The notes beneath the pieces were generated by a model. The model was not told the origin of the DNA and searched no databases. It saw only the letters and a program-made list of their open reading frames with translations. 64,000 nt of DNA from Amylostereum areolatum. Lineage: Eukaryota > Basidiomycota > Agaricomycetes > Russulales > Stereaceae. The stretch lies in contig SAXG01000009.1 of the NCBI GenBank assembly GCA_012932865.1, positions 915,163 to 979,162 of the forward strand, given 5' to 3'. Below, in pieces: positions 1 through 10,631 of this stretch. Position numbers and translations under genes: made by a program. Positions within the stretch are counted from its first letter, which is position 1, and each line of letters begins with the position of its first letter.

Positions 1-581
1 GTCCTTCGCGCTCTCACGCTTTCCTCGTAGTCGCCTGGTCTTCTTCGTATCTTCACTCCGCGCATACACCCTTCGCACGCGCATACCACCACCGTACGCC
101 CTTCTTACTTTACGCTTCCTTGCATACCTCGCACCTGTACCTTATACGCGTCTTTATATATTTATGGTCGCTGCGTCTCGCCGTCCCTGGTCCAATAATT
201 GGTGGTAGATTCACCCTTCGTAGTCTCCCATCGGCATGCCGCTTTACAGTCTTTTTCAATTTAACCAAGGACATGTATTTACATAGGCGTACACCTGGAT
301 TGCCAGTGATGAATGGTCCAGCCAGTGTTTCGTTTCCCGTCCTTATAAGTGCGCGATATGTCCAATCCAATCATTACGTCGGAGGATCGACAGTTGATTA
401 CAATACATTGAATGTCCAAGGTGTACAGTACGGGTCATGTTGGTGTAAGCCTCGCTGAATTCGTGTATGGGCACATGGCGTGTGGCACCGGGCGTTCGCT
501 ACCATCTCATCATATCTGTGGGATGTACATTCACTCTTTGTTACGAGGGAGGAAATAGACATGGGAACAACTCACAGCCAG
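1..581. other. Window start, no gene resolved
   Basis: Short overlapping reading frames exist on both strands, but none has a recognisable domain or a splice pattern joining it to another. The segment lies downstream of the minus-strand membrane protein gene that ends at 582, so part is probably its 3' untranslated region. Confidence 0.4.
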
Positions 582-1514
582 CTACGCCGCGTAGGCCATC
601 TCACGATGACCCCGACGGTTCAATGGGGATTCGTCGATGCTCAGCTCGTGCTTGGCAACCCCCTTCGACAAGCGCAGATCGTACGCGAACGTAAGGAGGT
701 AGAGCGTGAAGCCAAACGCGATCACCCATTCCAAGATGGCTAAATGGGTCGGGTTAGTCTGCGAGGCGCTCTTGCAAGGTAACGAAGACGCACCTCCGAC
801 GTTCGTGCTGCGCCAAAGCGCGATCGCGAATGCAATGGCCAGTAGAATGAGGAGTCCAGCGATGATAGGCTTTCGCCATATATGCGCGTCTCAATTGACG
901 CACGTAGACGTAGTTTTTGCTGATCCAACGGAGCTGCGAACACGCCGTCAGCGCCTTGACTTTTTAATAAACGAGGGATCAAGGTACGCACCTCCACGAT
1001 GGTGAAAATCGCACTGAGAGCCACGCCGATCATGAACAGGAGTAGAAACCCGCGGTGCAGATTCATGTGGCGTTTCGTGTCGAAGATGGACAGTAAAATC
1101 AAGCCCGCGCCGCCAATGACAGAGCCTAGGATCGCAAGATAGGAGAACACCTTTTCTCTTCGTCGCTGCTCTGGATGCAGCCTTCCGGAGTGTCGAAGCA
1201 GTCGTTCGACGACGAGGGTAAGCACGAAGCACACCGCGGTGATGCAGCACCCCGTGACGAACAGCGGTTTGAGGATGTCGGCGCCGATATCAGAGATGTA
1301 GGGAATCGAGCCATCCTCCGAGACGTAGTGCGGTGTACCCGTGCCCACCCACGTCAAGATCATCGCCAGCAGTTGGCCTAGGCGAGAGCAAACGGTGAGA
1401 AACGGTCTGCATTTGCAGGTCGTGAGAGCAAGCAGATGACGCACCGAACCAGATAAACGCCCCGAAGATGGGGATCCAGACGTACGCCCAGTGCTGATGG
1501 TTGGCAAAAGGCAT
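582..1514 (-). CDS. Frag1/DRAM/Sfk1-family multi-span membrane protein, with apparent one-base frameshift
   Basis: Exons on the minus strand: 1514-1445, 1377-992, 933-794, 739-582. The start was chosen at MPFANHQHWAYVWIP, whose aromatic first membrane segment followed by a TWVGTGTPHY-type loop is typical of the Frag1/DRAM/Sfk1 family. Later landmarks are the YISDIGAD loop, hydrophobic segments in exon 2, and a NVGAILEWVIAF block made by joining exons 3 and 4 across a 54-bp intron with a CTAAC branch site. Family members are roughly 250-residue proteins with five or six membrane spans at the plasma membrane, Golgi or lysosome/vacuole; yeast Sfk1 is linked to phosphoinositide signalling. Total exon length is one base more than a multiple of three: the frame must slip near 867, between YMAKA and IIAGLLILL. 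Family assignment is firm, the substrate or partner unknown. Confidence 0.75.
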
Positions 1515-2205
1515 GATCTAGAATCTGCTGAAAAAGCTGGTGGGTGGGTGGGTGGGTGGAAGAGAAGGGGCGGGCGGGGTGCTTGGCCCGGGCTAACAGG
1601 CTGTCAGCGACTTTATGCAACATCGAGGCTTGGAGCGGCAGGCTCCGTGACGTCATTTGCGCCATCTTGTCCGTGAGACGTTCCTACAACCTTCTTTGAC
1701 AGTCAGCGCGCGGTTCAAGGGCCATTCGCGTCACCGTGTATTGGCCTCTGGAGGACATATTTTCCCGGGAATGCGATTTGGTAGGAAGACCTGGGATGCG
1801 CAGGAATAGTCATTCCAAGCCGACTCCATTGCCGTCCAGACTGCGCAAGGAGCAAGCCACCAAGAGAACGCGAGAGCCGTAAAGTAGGAGCTGACCAAAG
1901 CTGACGTCCATGTCCATGGGCGAAAAAAGTACAAATCCGGGATTCCATTACGACGCGCACCGCGTGTGCGCTCGAACCTAGACGCGACAGAAATACATAT
2001 CGTCGACAAAGCGAAGAACGCCGCCCTCCACGAACGACGTTGTGAAAGAAAATAAGGATGGGCAAAAGCGGAATAGGGAGACAATACGAGAGGGAGATAC
2101 GGGCGCAAACCAAACAGCAGCAGGGAAGAATAGGTGTAGAATATAAAGACCGTCCCCGAGAGATGTCGACAAGGCGAAACGGACGAAACGTGCACGTCGT
2201 GTGGA
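1515..2205. other. Intergenic between two minus-strand genes
   Basis: Contains the upstream region of the Frag1-like gene and the 3' region of the DsbA-like gene. Long minus-strand frames here lack any domain and simply run on from the DsbA-like exon frames. No RNA gene seen. Confidence 0.4.
1539..1559 (+). repeat. GGTG microsatellite
   Basis: Five consecutive GGTG units, 25 bp upstream of the start codon of the minus-strand Frag1-like gene, where they would appear as CACC repeats in the 5' leader or core promoter. Confidence 0.85.
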
Positions 2206-3296
2206 TCATGCATCTGGAGGGACCGGGCTGCCCGTGGGCGTTCCCTCATCTGACTCGTGTGAAGGGTCGGGCAGTTGTGCGAGCTTGGTAAAGATCTACG
2301 AGCAATGCACGTTGTTGGCGATGTGATCACTGAAGATAGGGACCATCTACGCACCTTTACGAAAACAGGTGCCGTCTGCCCTCCGCTCACTGCCCACTTG
2401 CCGTCAATGACGGTAAACGGCACGCCCATTACACCCTTCGATCGCGCTTCGTGTATCTGGTACTCGACTTTCGCCAGCAGCTCGTCCGTGGACAGGAACG
2501 CGAGCGCCTGCATGCGTTGAGCACAGTGTCAGCATTCGGGGATGCGAAGGCGTGGCCGACAGGAAAAGTAAGACGACTCACCGACTCCTTGGTCATTAAA
2601 CCCGCCTCTTCGGCGATATCACTCAGCACGTCGTGGTCTGAGATATCCAAGTCCTCCTCGTTGTACGCTTTGAAGAGCCGCTGCGCCACCTGCATCCTGT
2701 CCCGCCGACCCATTCAACTCCCAAGCTTTCGACATCAGACGGTGTGAGGTGATGCTATCACATAGCGGACCCCCGAGGGAGCTGAATAACAGAAGAGAAA
2801 GTCCGGTGAGTAAATTATGCACAGGGGGAACTCGGAAGGAGAACGCATCAGGGCGGACGACGGAGGATTACTCATCGTAGGCCCAGTCGCACGAACAGGC
2901 CCCGAGGAATGCTCTCGCTCCTGGTGCAAAGCCGAAAGCGAGAAAATACGAAAGGATGCAACTCACAGAGTGATTCCCGCCTCCTCCGCCTTTGCAACCG
3001 ACATCGCCTTCATCGCCGCCCACTTCTCTGCTCCGTACCGCTTGATGAGGTGCCCTTCCCGACTTGAACAATCAGGGGGGAGGCATGTGTTGAGAACGAA
3101 CGGTCGGATCTCGACGTCGAAGTCGAGATTGAGTCCTTTGCTCTGTTGGATGGCTGCCTTGAGATGGCGGTAGCCAATGTAGCACCACGGACAAGCCTGA
3201 GATCGGCGACGTGATGTGAGCGGAAAGCACGGGCGAAGAGGGGGGGACACTGACGAAGTCCGAGATGAATACGAGTTTGACTTGGCGGGTGTTCAT
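2206..3296 (-). CDS. DsbA-like (FrnE/HCCA-isomerase type) thioredoxin-fold oxidoreductase, with apparent frameshift
   Basis: Exons: 3296-3255, 3196-2967, 2781-2582, 2507-2355, 2295-2206. The N-terminal strand ends in ISDF and joins ACPWCYIG across the first intron, giving the CPWC active site of the DsbA/FrnE family at about residues 16-19. The insertion domain follows (SHRLMSKAWEL, QRLFKAYNEEDLDISD), then the cis-proline loop GVMGVPFTVIDGK and a final helix IFTKLAQLPDP. Length, about 238 residues, is normal for the family. Such proteins are cytosolic two-cysteine oxidoreductases or glutathione-dependent isomerases; the substrate cannot be read here. The exon total is one base over a multiple of three, with the slip near 2713 (one A too many between AWEL and MGRRDRM). 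All other junctions are in phase. Confidence 0.82.
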
Positions 3297-6200
3297 AGCT
3301 TGCGCTCGCACGAAGGGGGAGGGGGGGATGACGGTTGGGCTGGGAGGGTGCGCGGGTGCGACACACAGCTTAAGAACGGCGGCTGTGTGAGATCCGGGAT
3401 GGTTGGATGGCGGGGAGGTGTTGAGCTTGGTCAAGGCGGGGTCGGCGTCGAGGAAAGGATGATTTGAAAGGAACCGGTCGGCGGAGGAGGAGAGGGGGTG
3501 TAGTGGATTATAAACATACAGCAAATCGCGCCGACGGGGGAAACGATGACTGACGAATCTCGATTCCCCCTCTGATTGGTGAGCTCGCCACCTCGTCACT
3601 CTGGGTCACATGGCGTCACGTCCTTCAGCCTTCGCCAACGGTCCTCCTCCCTCCGTAGGACCGTAACCGCACTCTTCCTCCCATCTAATGCTCCCGTTAA
3701 CGTCCTTATCGGCGCCATCGGACCCCATCCGTCTGTGCAAACGATGGACACATGGCAAGGGATTTGTGAACCCGTGCGTGCCGCCGGTGACCACATTTAA
3801 TGAAGTGCTTACGTTCCGTGACGGGTGTAAGCAGAGCTTCGTCTGACAGCCTTTCATCATTGGCCAATCTCCCACGACCGATTACCACCAGACATCACGT
3901 TTGGTCGATGAAGTGAATTGAAAAATCATGAAGTGGCGTACGTACTAAGTAACTTGCGTTAGGAAGAGGTCCCTGCAGTAACGCCGCCGTAATAAAGTCT
4001 TGCCCATGTGGCCAAGCAGATAGTTAGCTTACATACCTTTCCGTGAGCGCCAGCACTATTCTTCACGGAGCCCGAGTGAAATGCAAAGCCCTACTGGTAT
4101 ACTGGCGGCACGCCGATTCGGCTTCAAGCTTCAGTTTCAGCGGTTAGAAACGACCCCGTTCTGGAACGTCAGATACTTATACATAGGAGCGCGATCCAGT
4201 CGCTTCCCAAGCGGACACCTCAGGCGGGCAATCCAACATACAAATACAACAAAGATATGCTACATACAGAAGGTTCTATTCCATCCACCGATACAAGCCG
4301 AGGTAGGCTAAGTAAGGAGCGGGGTGGATTAGTCAAAGTATCCAGACTCGGGCGCATGTAACCCCACCTCACCGGGAACCCCGAGGCAGCGATGCTGAAA
4401 CATGAGGCTAATACACCATGTCCGCAAAAAAAAACGAGCGACGGCAAAAAAGAGGGGTCGGTGCAATGAGTCGGTGCACCACCGGGGACGACAATCGGGA
4501 AAGTCCAGGCAACACGCATGCACGAAGTACATGCCTCAGGAGCGGGGAGCGTGACGATCTACGCCACGACGGAAGGGGTCGGGGTCAGGGTCGGGGTCGG
4601 GGTCGGTTCGGTAACGGCAGTGAGTGAAAGACCGGCGGTTGCGAGCGTTGATATGTTCACTGTGCTGAACACAACGCCCGCAACCGAGCTAGAGGTCCTT
4701 CATGGCCGGTCGCCGACTGAAAAGCCTTGATGACCTCTATAATGCCGTTCATGAGATTGTTAACGGCAGCGTGCCACGCCAAGTCGGTGCTAGCGGCAGG
4801 ACTTGACGATGTCTGCACGATCGCATGAGTTTAAAAAGAAGGGTTTGCGTGTGAAGAACTTCTCATACAGGTACCGCATTCCGACAGGCATACCTCGGGC
4901 ATCGCTGCTCAAGGGCTGCCGGAGAGTAAAGGGGGAGCGCTGAAACCGATGGGATGTCTAGAGGAAGGTAAGACAAGACTCGGTGGGGAAGAAGAATGTG
5001 TGCACTTACAGAGCCAGAGTGCAACGAGAGCAAGCACGAGGTACAAAGCGGACGCCGGACGCATACCGCTACTGCGGACGGGGGACGGGGATGGATGTCG
5101 AATGTGTCGAAGAGTATTAGAGCTGCCAATGGGTATGAGGCAGACACGAAAGGATGCCCAGTATATAAGGACCTGCAACGCTGGTACGTCGCATGAAGCA
5201 CCGTGCTGTGGGGGGAACGCGCGCGTTGCTGGCCACATACCGCAACAGCAACGGTCCTTATATCCAGACATAGCGCGTACGTCGTGACACCGAAGGCACC
5301 GAGGCCGAAAACAAAGTTGTGTCCAGATTGGGATATCAGTATGTTTTGAAGACGTGCCGAAAGGGAGACGGGACGGTGGGTCTCATCGCCCTGAAGCCCG
5401 TACATTTGGTAAGGATAAGCAGTTAATAGGAAGCGGGGGCTTCTTCCCAGTACGACATTCCCTTTCTTTATTTTTGCGAGCGTGCAGGTACGTCCGGCCA
5501 TGTTCTTTTCCTTCAAAGTCTGATGCCAGGTGAAATAACAAGGATTTCCTCTTTCGGATATACCTTTGCCATGGTCGATTCTTCGCCAAGGCGCCGTGAA
5601 CAGTTTTGTGCAATCGATAGTAGGTGAAAAGAAAATATACGGACCAAGTTGTTGGCGACTGACGGGTGTTGTTGGAGTTTGATGCCGTGCATATCAGCCG
5701 TCCCTCGGAGGAGGGACGTCGCTCTAGATCAAGGGGTCAACTGAATGACAAGGAACATGTTCGTGGAACGATTGAATTGTGTACGCCTGTGGGAGATTGT
5801 TCGCCGTGCGTGTAGGAGAAGGTAGGAGATTGTACGCAAGAGGTAGAAAGCGTCATACAGATCCTTAGAATGCGATCAATCACCTCACGCAGAACAGCGG
5901 CCTGTAATCGGCGCAGAACAGTGGAAGAAGCAGGAATGGAGACGCATTGAAAGCGTATCCTTCCCTTTCCCTTCCAACTTCATCGTGTTCGTGGGTGGGC
6001 GGTGTCGGTCCAGAGGCACGATGCCGACGATTTTTCTGTTCGGATATATTGGACCTAAGAATGGCATCCAGGGAGGAGAGCATGAATCAACCTCCAGGAG
6101 GCATGCCTGCTCGGTGCTTGTCTTATGTTTTGTGTCAAGGTCGGCTGTGTTGTTGACATCGTCGCCGTCGGCAGCCGTCAGCGACCCGCTTGATGAAGTT

Positions 6201-6678
6201 GTAGCAAAGACAGCGACCGTCAAAGTTAGAGGACTTCCGTTGGCTGACGACGACGATCATACGCTGACCGAGGAGGCCCTAAACGGAGGGCGACGACCCT
6301 AGAGAATCGAGATGGGCGTGGTCCGACGATGGCGCAGCGGTAAAGATGGCTGTGAGTTTGGTGGCTAGCCTTCCGTCCTGAACGTTCCCGGAGTCGACGT
6401 TGATTTGTGGGACATGGCGCGGGGAGCAAGGGAGAGAAGAGAATAAACCGGCTGAATTGGGGGACCCTGTGTGTAATGTATGGCGACGAGGTGGAGGAAC
6501 ATTGGCAAATGCAATTGGGGAACGCCGACGCGCAGTGGGCGGCGCGAGGCGGCGCGGGCCTGCGCGGGCGGGTGGGCGGAGTTCGAAAAGGGAGACGGGT
6601 GGACGAGAAAGGCAACCAACGCTCTCTGCCCCGCCATCTCCCCTTCCCTCCTCCCCTTCGTCTTCCCCGTCGGCCACG
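3297..6678. other. Long gap with no confidently resolved gene
   Basis: I found no recognisable protein across these 3.4 kb. A minus-strand frame at about 4863-5516 and its neighbour at 4909-5271 contain hydrophobic stretches (for example FVFGLGAFGVTTYALCL and ALYLVLALVALWLC) and could be pieces of a small spliced membrane protein, but no consistent exon set emerged. The last few hundred bases form the CT-rich leader of the casein kinase gene. A G-rich repeat is listed separately. Confidence 0.4.
4575..4606 (+). repeat. GGGGTC hexanucleotide repeat
   Basis: About five imperfect tandem GGGGTC units (one is AGGGTC). Five closely spaced G runs could fold into a G-quadruplex on the plus strand. 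Confidence 0.8.
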
Positions 6679-8874
6679 ATGACCACTCCCCATGTCATAG
6701 CATCGTCCTCCGTACACTCCTCAACAGCAACTTCAAACGGTGTCGTCGGTAACCACTTTCGTGTTGGCAAGAAAATCGGTGAAGGCTCGTTCGGTGTCGT
6801 CTTCGAAGGTCCGTGTCCTCTTCCCTGCTTTCTCCTCCCTCTCGTCCGAATACCTTTCACTTTCCAAGGAAGCAACCTGCTCACCAGTCAACCCGTCGCA
6901 ATCAAATTCGTGGGTGTCGTCCTGCCTCCTCTTCGCCCTCCCCTGATGGCGCTATCCTATCACTTCAGGAGCCTCGCAAGTCTGATGCACCGCAGCTGCG
7001 CGATGAGTACCGTTCGTACAGGACATTGAATGGGACCCGTACGTTCTCTTTGTCCTTCTCGTTCGCCATCACTCACCATACTCCCTCTCCCTCCTGTATC
7101 CCTCCTCATCAGTTGGTGTACCCCAGGTCCATCATTTCGGCCAAGAAGGACTGCACAACGTCCTCGCCATCGATCTCCTCGGCCCTAACCTGGAAGACCT
7201 TTTTGACATGTGCAATCGCCAGTTTTCCATCAAGACGGTCTGCATGGCTGCTAAGCAAATGGTCGGTCACATTGTCCGCGGACATCCCCCACCCGCATTC
7301 GGCTACCATTCTCGATGACTGACATGCTCTGCAGGTCACTCGTATACAATCCGTCCACGACAAATCCCTTATTTACCGCGACATCAAACCCGACAACTTT
7401 CTTATTGGTGTACCAGGCACCAAGAACGCCAACGTCATTCACTTAATCGGTACGTATGCAATATTCGAGGGCCTTGGACAGCATATTCGTGCTCGTCGAC
7501 TGATACGCATAATCATGCTTGGTTCTTCGTGCATCACGCACATGAGGCGAGGACGAGGATAGTCGTGCCGCCGCGCGGGCTCAGGCCTGCTAAGCCATCG
7601 ACACGCTCGTGTTTCTGAATTGCGTACTGACGTAAATTTGGCAGATTTCGGCATGGCGAAGCACTATCGTGACCCGAAGACGAAAGTGCATATACCTTAC
7701 CGTGAGCGCAAGTCGCTCTCGGGCACGGCACGTTATATGTCCATCAACACACATCTCGGCCGCGAGCAGTCACGGCGAGACGATCTTGAATCCCTCGGGC
7801 ACGTGTTCATGTATTTTTTGCGAGGGGGCCTACCATGGCAGGGCTTGCGAGCGGCGACCAACAAGCAGAAGTACGAGAAAATTGGCGAGAAGAAGCAGAG
7901 CACTGCAATTTCCGAGCTTTGCGAGGGCTTCCCCGGTGCGTGGCATTCATATAAAGCAATGTATGTTCAGGGAAGATCTGACGTATGCACTAATTTAGAG
8001 GAGTTCGCTATCTACATGAACTATGTCAGGAAACTCGGCTTTGAGGAGAACCCGGACTACGACTTCCTTCGAGAGCTTTTCACCAAGGTTCTGAAGACGA
8101 CCGGAGAGGTCGAGGATGGCGTTTATGACTGGATGTTGTTGAACGGGGGCAAGGGTTGGGAAGCGGGCCACGTACGTGATTTTTCTCCCTTTACACCCCT
8201 GTTGCGTGTTGACAACCTATCAGCAGTCGTCGTCTCAAGTCCTCGCACAAGCCCATGCCAGTGCCGGCACGCCTCATACTCCCCGCGACCACAGACCACG
8301 GGAGCACAGGCGTGGATCTCGACAAGCCCTCCAGGACGTCAATGCCAATCAGACTCCTCTTCTCGTCAGTCCCAATGCTGCGCACATCAAGCCGTCCAAT
8401 CGCAGACCAGCACCAGACTCTCGCGGGGTCAGTCGTGGTGGCGATACGAGCGTCCAACCGTTGGCACCCACCAGTCGTCGGGGCAGCCAACAACATGCGT
8501 CACGGGCCGACACAGGCGGCCTCGCCGCGCCACACCCATACGCGAACACACCGACCTCGGCGTATCGCTCGATGCCCAGCCCGTACGGCACTGGCATCCG
8601 TCCAGACAGTGGGAATGGTCTCGGGAACGGGAATGGGAATGGCAATGGCAATGGCAACGGCAACGGCAACGGCGGGTCCAGCGGTGCGAACGGCACCTCG
8701 GATTCGTATGCGTACGGCGGCCAACCGCAAGCTCCGAAACGGGGAGAGGAGGGCGCACTGCGCGCGAATATGGCCGTGTACGAGCGTGGCCAGCTGGAAG
8801 GGGTAGGAGAGCACGACGACGAGCACGGCGGTGGACGAAAGAAAGGATTCTGGGGTATGATCTGTTGCGCATAA
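6679..8874 (+). CDS. YCK: Casein kinase I, YCK-like membrane-anchored type
   Basis: Exons: 6679-6808, 6869-6909, 6969-7038, 7113-7261, 7335-7449, 7645-7935, 7999-8171, 8224-8874; 539 residues, all phases correct. After a short Ser/Thr-rich leader comes the glycine loop [12 protein letters not shown], then VAIKF (catalytic Lys), the CK1-specific [10 protein letters not shown], catalytic [23 protein letters not shown], and the CK1 substitute for [17 protein letters not shown]. The kinase domain ends around residue 320. The rest is a low-complexity tail with an Asn-Gly repeat, ending GFWGMICCA. The near-terminal cysteine pair matches the palmitoylated CC of yeast Yck1/Yck2, so plasma membrane attachment is likely. 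YCK kinases act in nutrient sensing, endocytosis and polarity. The family call is secure; the paralogue name is less so. Confidence 0.95.
8624..8672 (+). repeat. In-frame GGNAAY repeat encoding poly(Gly-Asn)
   Basis: Tandem GGGAAY/GGCAAY hexamers within the kinase's last exon encode about eight Gly-Asn dipeptides in its disordered tail. Confidence 0.85.
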
Positions 8875-10217
8875 ACGGACCCCCCTCTTTCTTGTGTTAT
8901 GCGACCGACGACTTTCCTGTGGGTACCGCCGGTCATATTTGATGGTTTTGTGATCGCTCATCGTCTTGTCCAGGTAGATATGGCCCGTCCACGCTCTTAC
9001 GAAACCTCTACGACCCGTCCTTCATCATATACTCTCAAGCACATTCTAATTCCTTTGCATTCGCATCATCGTCTCATAGCTCATTCACGTACGCACTGCA
9101 CCTTTGCGCTCTTTCAGTCTGTTCATCTCATCCACCCTCATCGATTGCTTTCATGTCACCGCGTTCCCTTTCAGTCACATGCACAGCTCGTCTATCTTGC
9201 GAGGACAATATGGACACGACGCATATACCTTCCTCCTCATCCCATCCCCACATCCTCCATCCATTCCTCCTCCTCGCCTTTGATCTGCGTACCCGACAAC
9301 ATGTCCACGTTGATTTTGCCCTCGCTTGCTTTGGATCGGTCCCCGTTTCGCTCGTGTATTTTCTACGGTATTTCTTTTTCGCCTTCTTGTCCCATTTCCG
9401 TGCTGCACTGGCGGCGTGTACATAGACATTGCTTGGGTGCGCTACGCGTGATCCCGGGCTATGATGACCTTGTGCTGGCTCTCAAGTCATCCCTCCCATC
9501 GTTTGCGATCGTCGTCCCTCTTTTTCTTATTATTTCGTCTTTCGTCCATCGTTTTCGCTTGCTGGTACTGTCTCATCCTTAATAATGATCAGTTGCGCTC
9601 TGCTGCTGCCCCTGCGTATTTCAAGTGGGGCTCAACGACCAACGTCAACGCTTGGGGTTTGGCCACGGGTTGCAAATCCTGTGATGGAGTACCGCCAAAG
9701 TACCGCGGCCGACTTACCGGGGAAACGGGTGGATTATTCTTGTCAGTCTGTTTCTCTCTGACTTCCTGCTGAAGTAGAACTGTGCCAAGTCCTGCGCAAC
9801 AAACGACGACCAACATTCTCCTACGGAGAACGATCTGTTCCCCGGCCGACAAGCTCCTTCAAACTCCTCCAAAAGAAATTTCCAAACCATTCGCAAGCCA
9901 TTTTCGCTTCTCTTCCTTGCCGACGCTTGGCACCTTCGCGCCTCAGTTCACCTAAACGACCAGAACACGCCGGCAGACAAGACGAAGAGAAAGATCTATG
10001 CAGGTTGGCTGGAATGATTATGACACCTCTATGATGCAAGGAAGCGCGGCGATATCGTACACGAAGAACAAGAGCAAGACGCGACGGAATTATAACATGA
10101 CTTTCATAACGACGAATCCACGACGACGGTGACGAGAGAACCCTTTCCATTTCCGAAGACGATCCCACTCTACCCCCACCCGGACAAGTGGACGAGCAAG
10201 CGTTTACGTCAGGCTCG
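8875..10217. other. Intergenic, pyrimidine-rich 3' flank
   Basis: The first 700 bases are CT-rich on the plus strand and carry long open frames of Ser, His and Leu-rich nonsense composition, as expected for a 3' untranslated region. No domain or splice pattern seen up to the small gene at 10218. Confidence 0.4.
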
Positions 10218-10631
10218 TCAGGCTCCTGGCATAAGCCCGCGGGGAAGTGGATGGGGCGCCAATCCCTGAGATATCTACGATCGCTAGAGTTCTGTCAGGC
10301 CACGCTGGAAGGAAGCCAACGGACGAAGGAAACGTACCTGTGCGGTCGGCTTCGCGTCGGTACTGGCGTAAGGCACGGAGGTGGGATACGCGCCGGCAGG
10401 GACACCGTACGGGCGTTCGGCGGGGTACGTTTCTGAGACGACGTAGACCTTTCCGCGGGCGCTCTCGTATTCTGAGGCGGGGGTGGATGCGGTGGACATG
10501 ATGGTGGTGCGGGAATGTGTGAGGGGTGTCTTGTCGGAGAGGGCGGCGAAGGGGGAGTAGAAGGAGCGCGCGTGGGCGGGTGCGGGGCGAAGCGGGCGGG
10601 AGACGGAGCGGGCGGCGCGGAAGACGGACAT
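10218..10631 (-). CDS. Small protein with mitochondrial presequence, function unknown
   Basis: Exons 10631-10338 and 10265-10218, about 113 residues. The N-terminus MSVFRAARSVSRPLRP followed by ARSFYSPFAAL is rich in Arg and Ser without acids, a typical cleavable mitochondrial import signal. Downstream are YVVSETYPAERPYGVPAGAYPTSVPY and a GTACGT donor. I recall similar AYPTSxPY proteins in other Agaricomycetes but know no function for them. The first exon is well supported; the short second exon (two acceptors nine bases apart, at 10266 and 10275, are possible) is tentative and the C-terminus may be longer in reality. Confidence 0.5.

Noticed and set aside
1715..2209. Long minus-strand frames overlapping the DsbA-like 3' region
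   Set aside because: They run out of the DsbA-like exons through introns and past its stop in other frames, and lack any family features.
4863..5516. 217-residue minus-strand hydrophobic frame
   Set aside because: Hydrophobic stretches suggest a membrane protein, but no exon set gave a coherent protein in one frame.
8899..9582. 227-residue plus-strand open frame after casein kinase
   Set aside because: Composition is Ser/His/Leu/Pro-rich from a CT-rich tract, with no domain and no splice partner. Better explained as 3' untranslated sequence.
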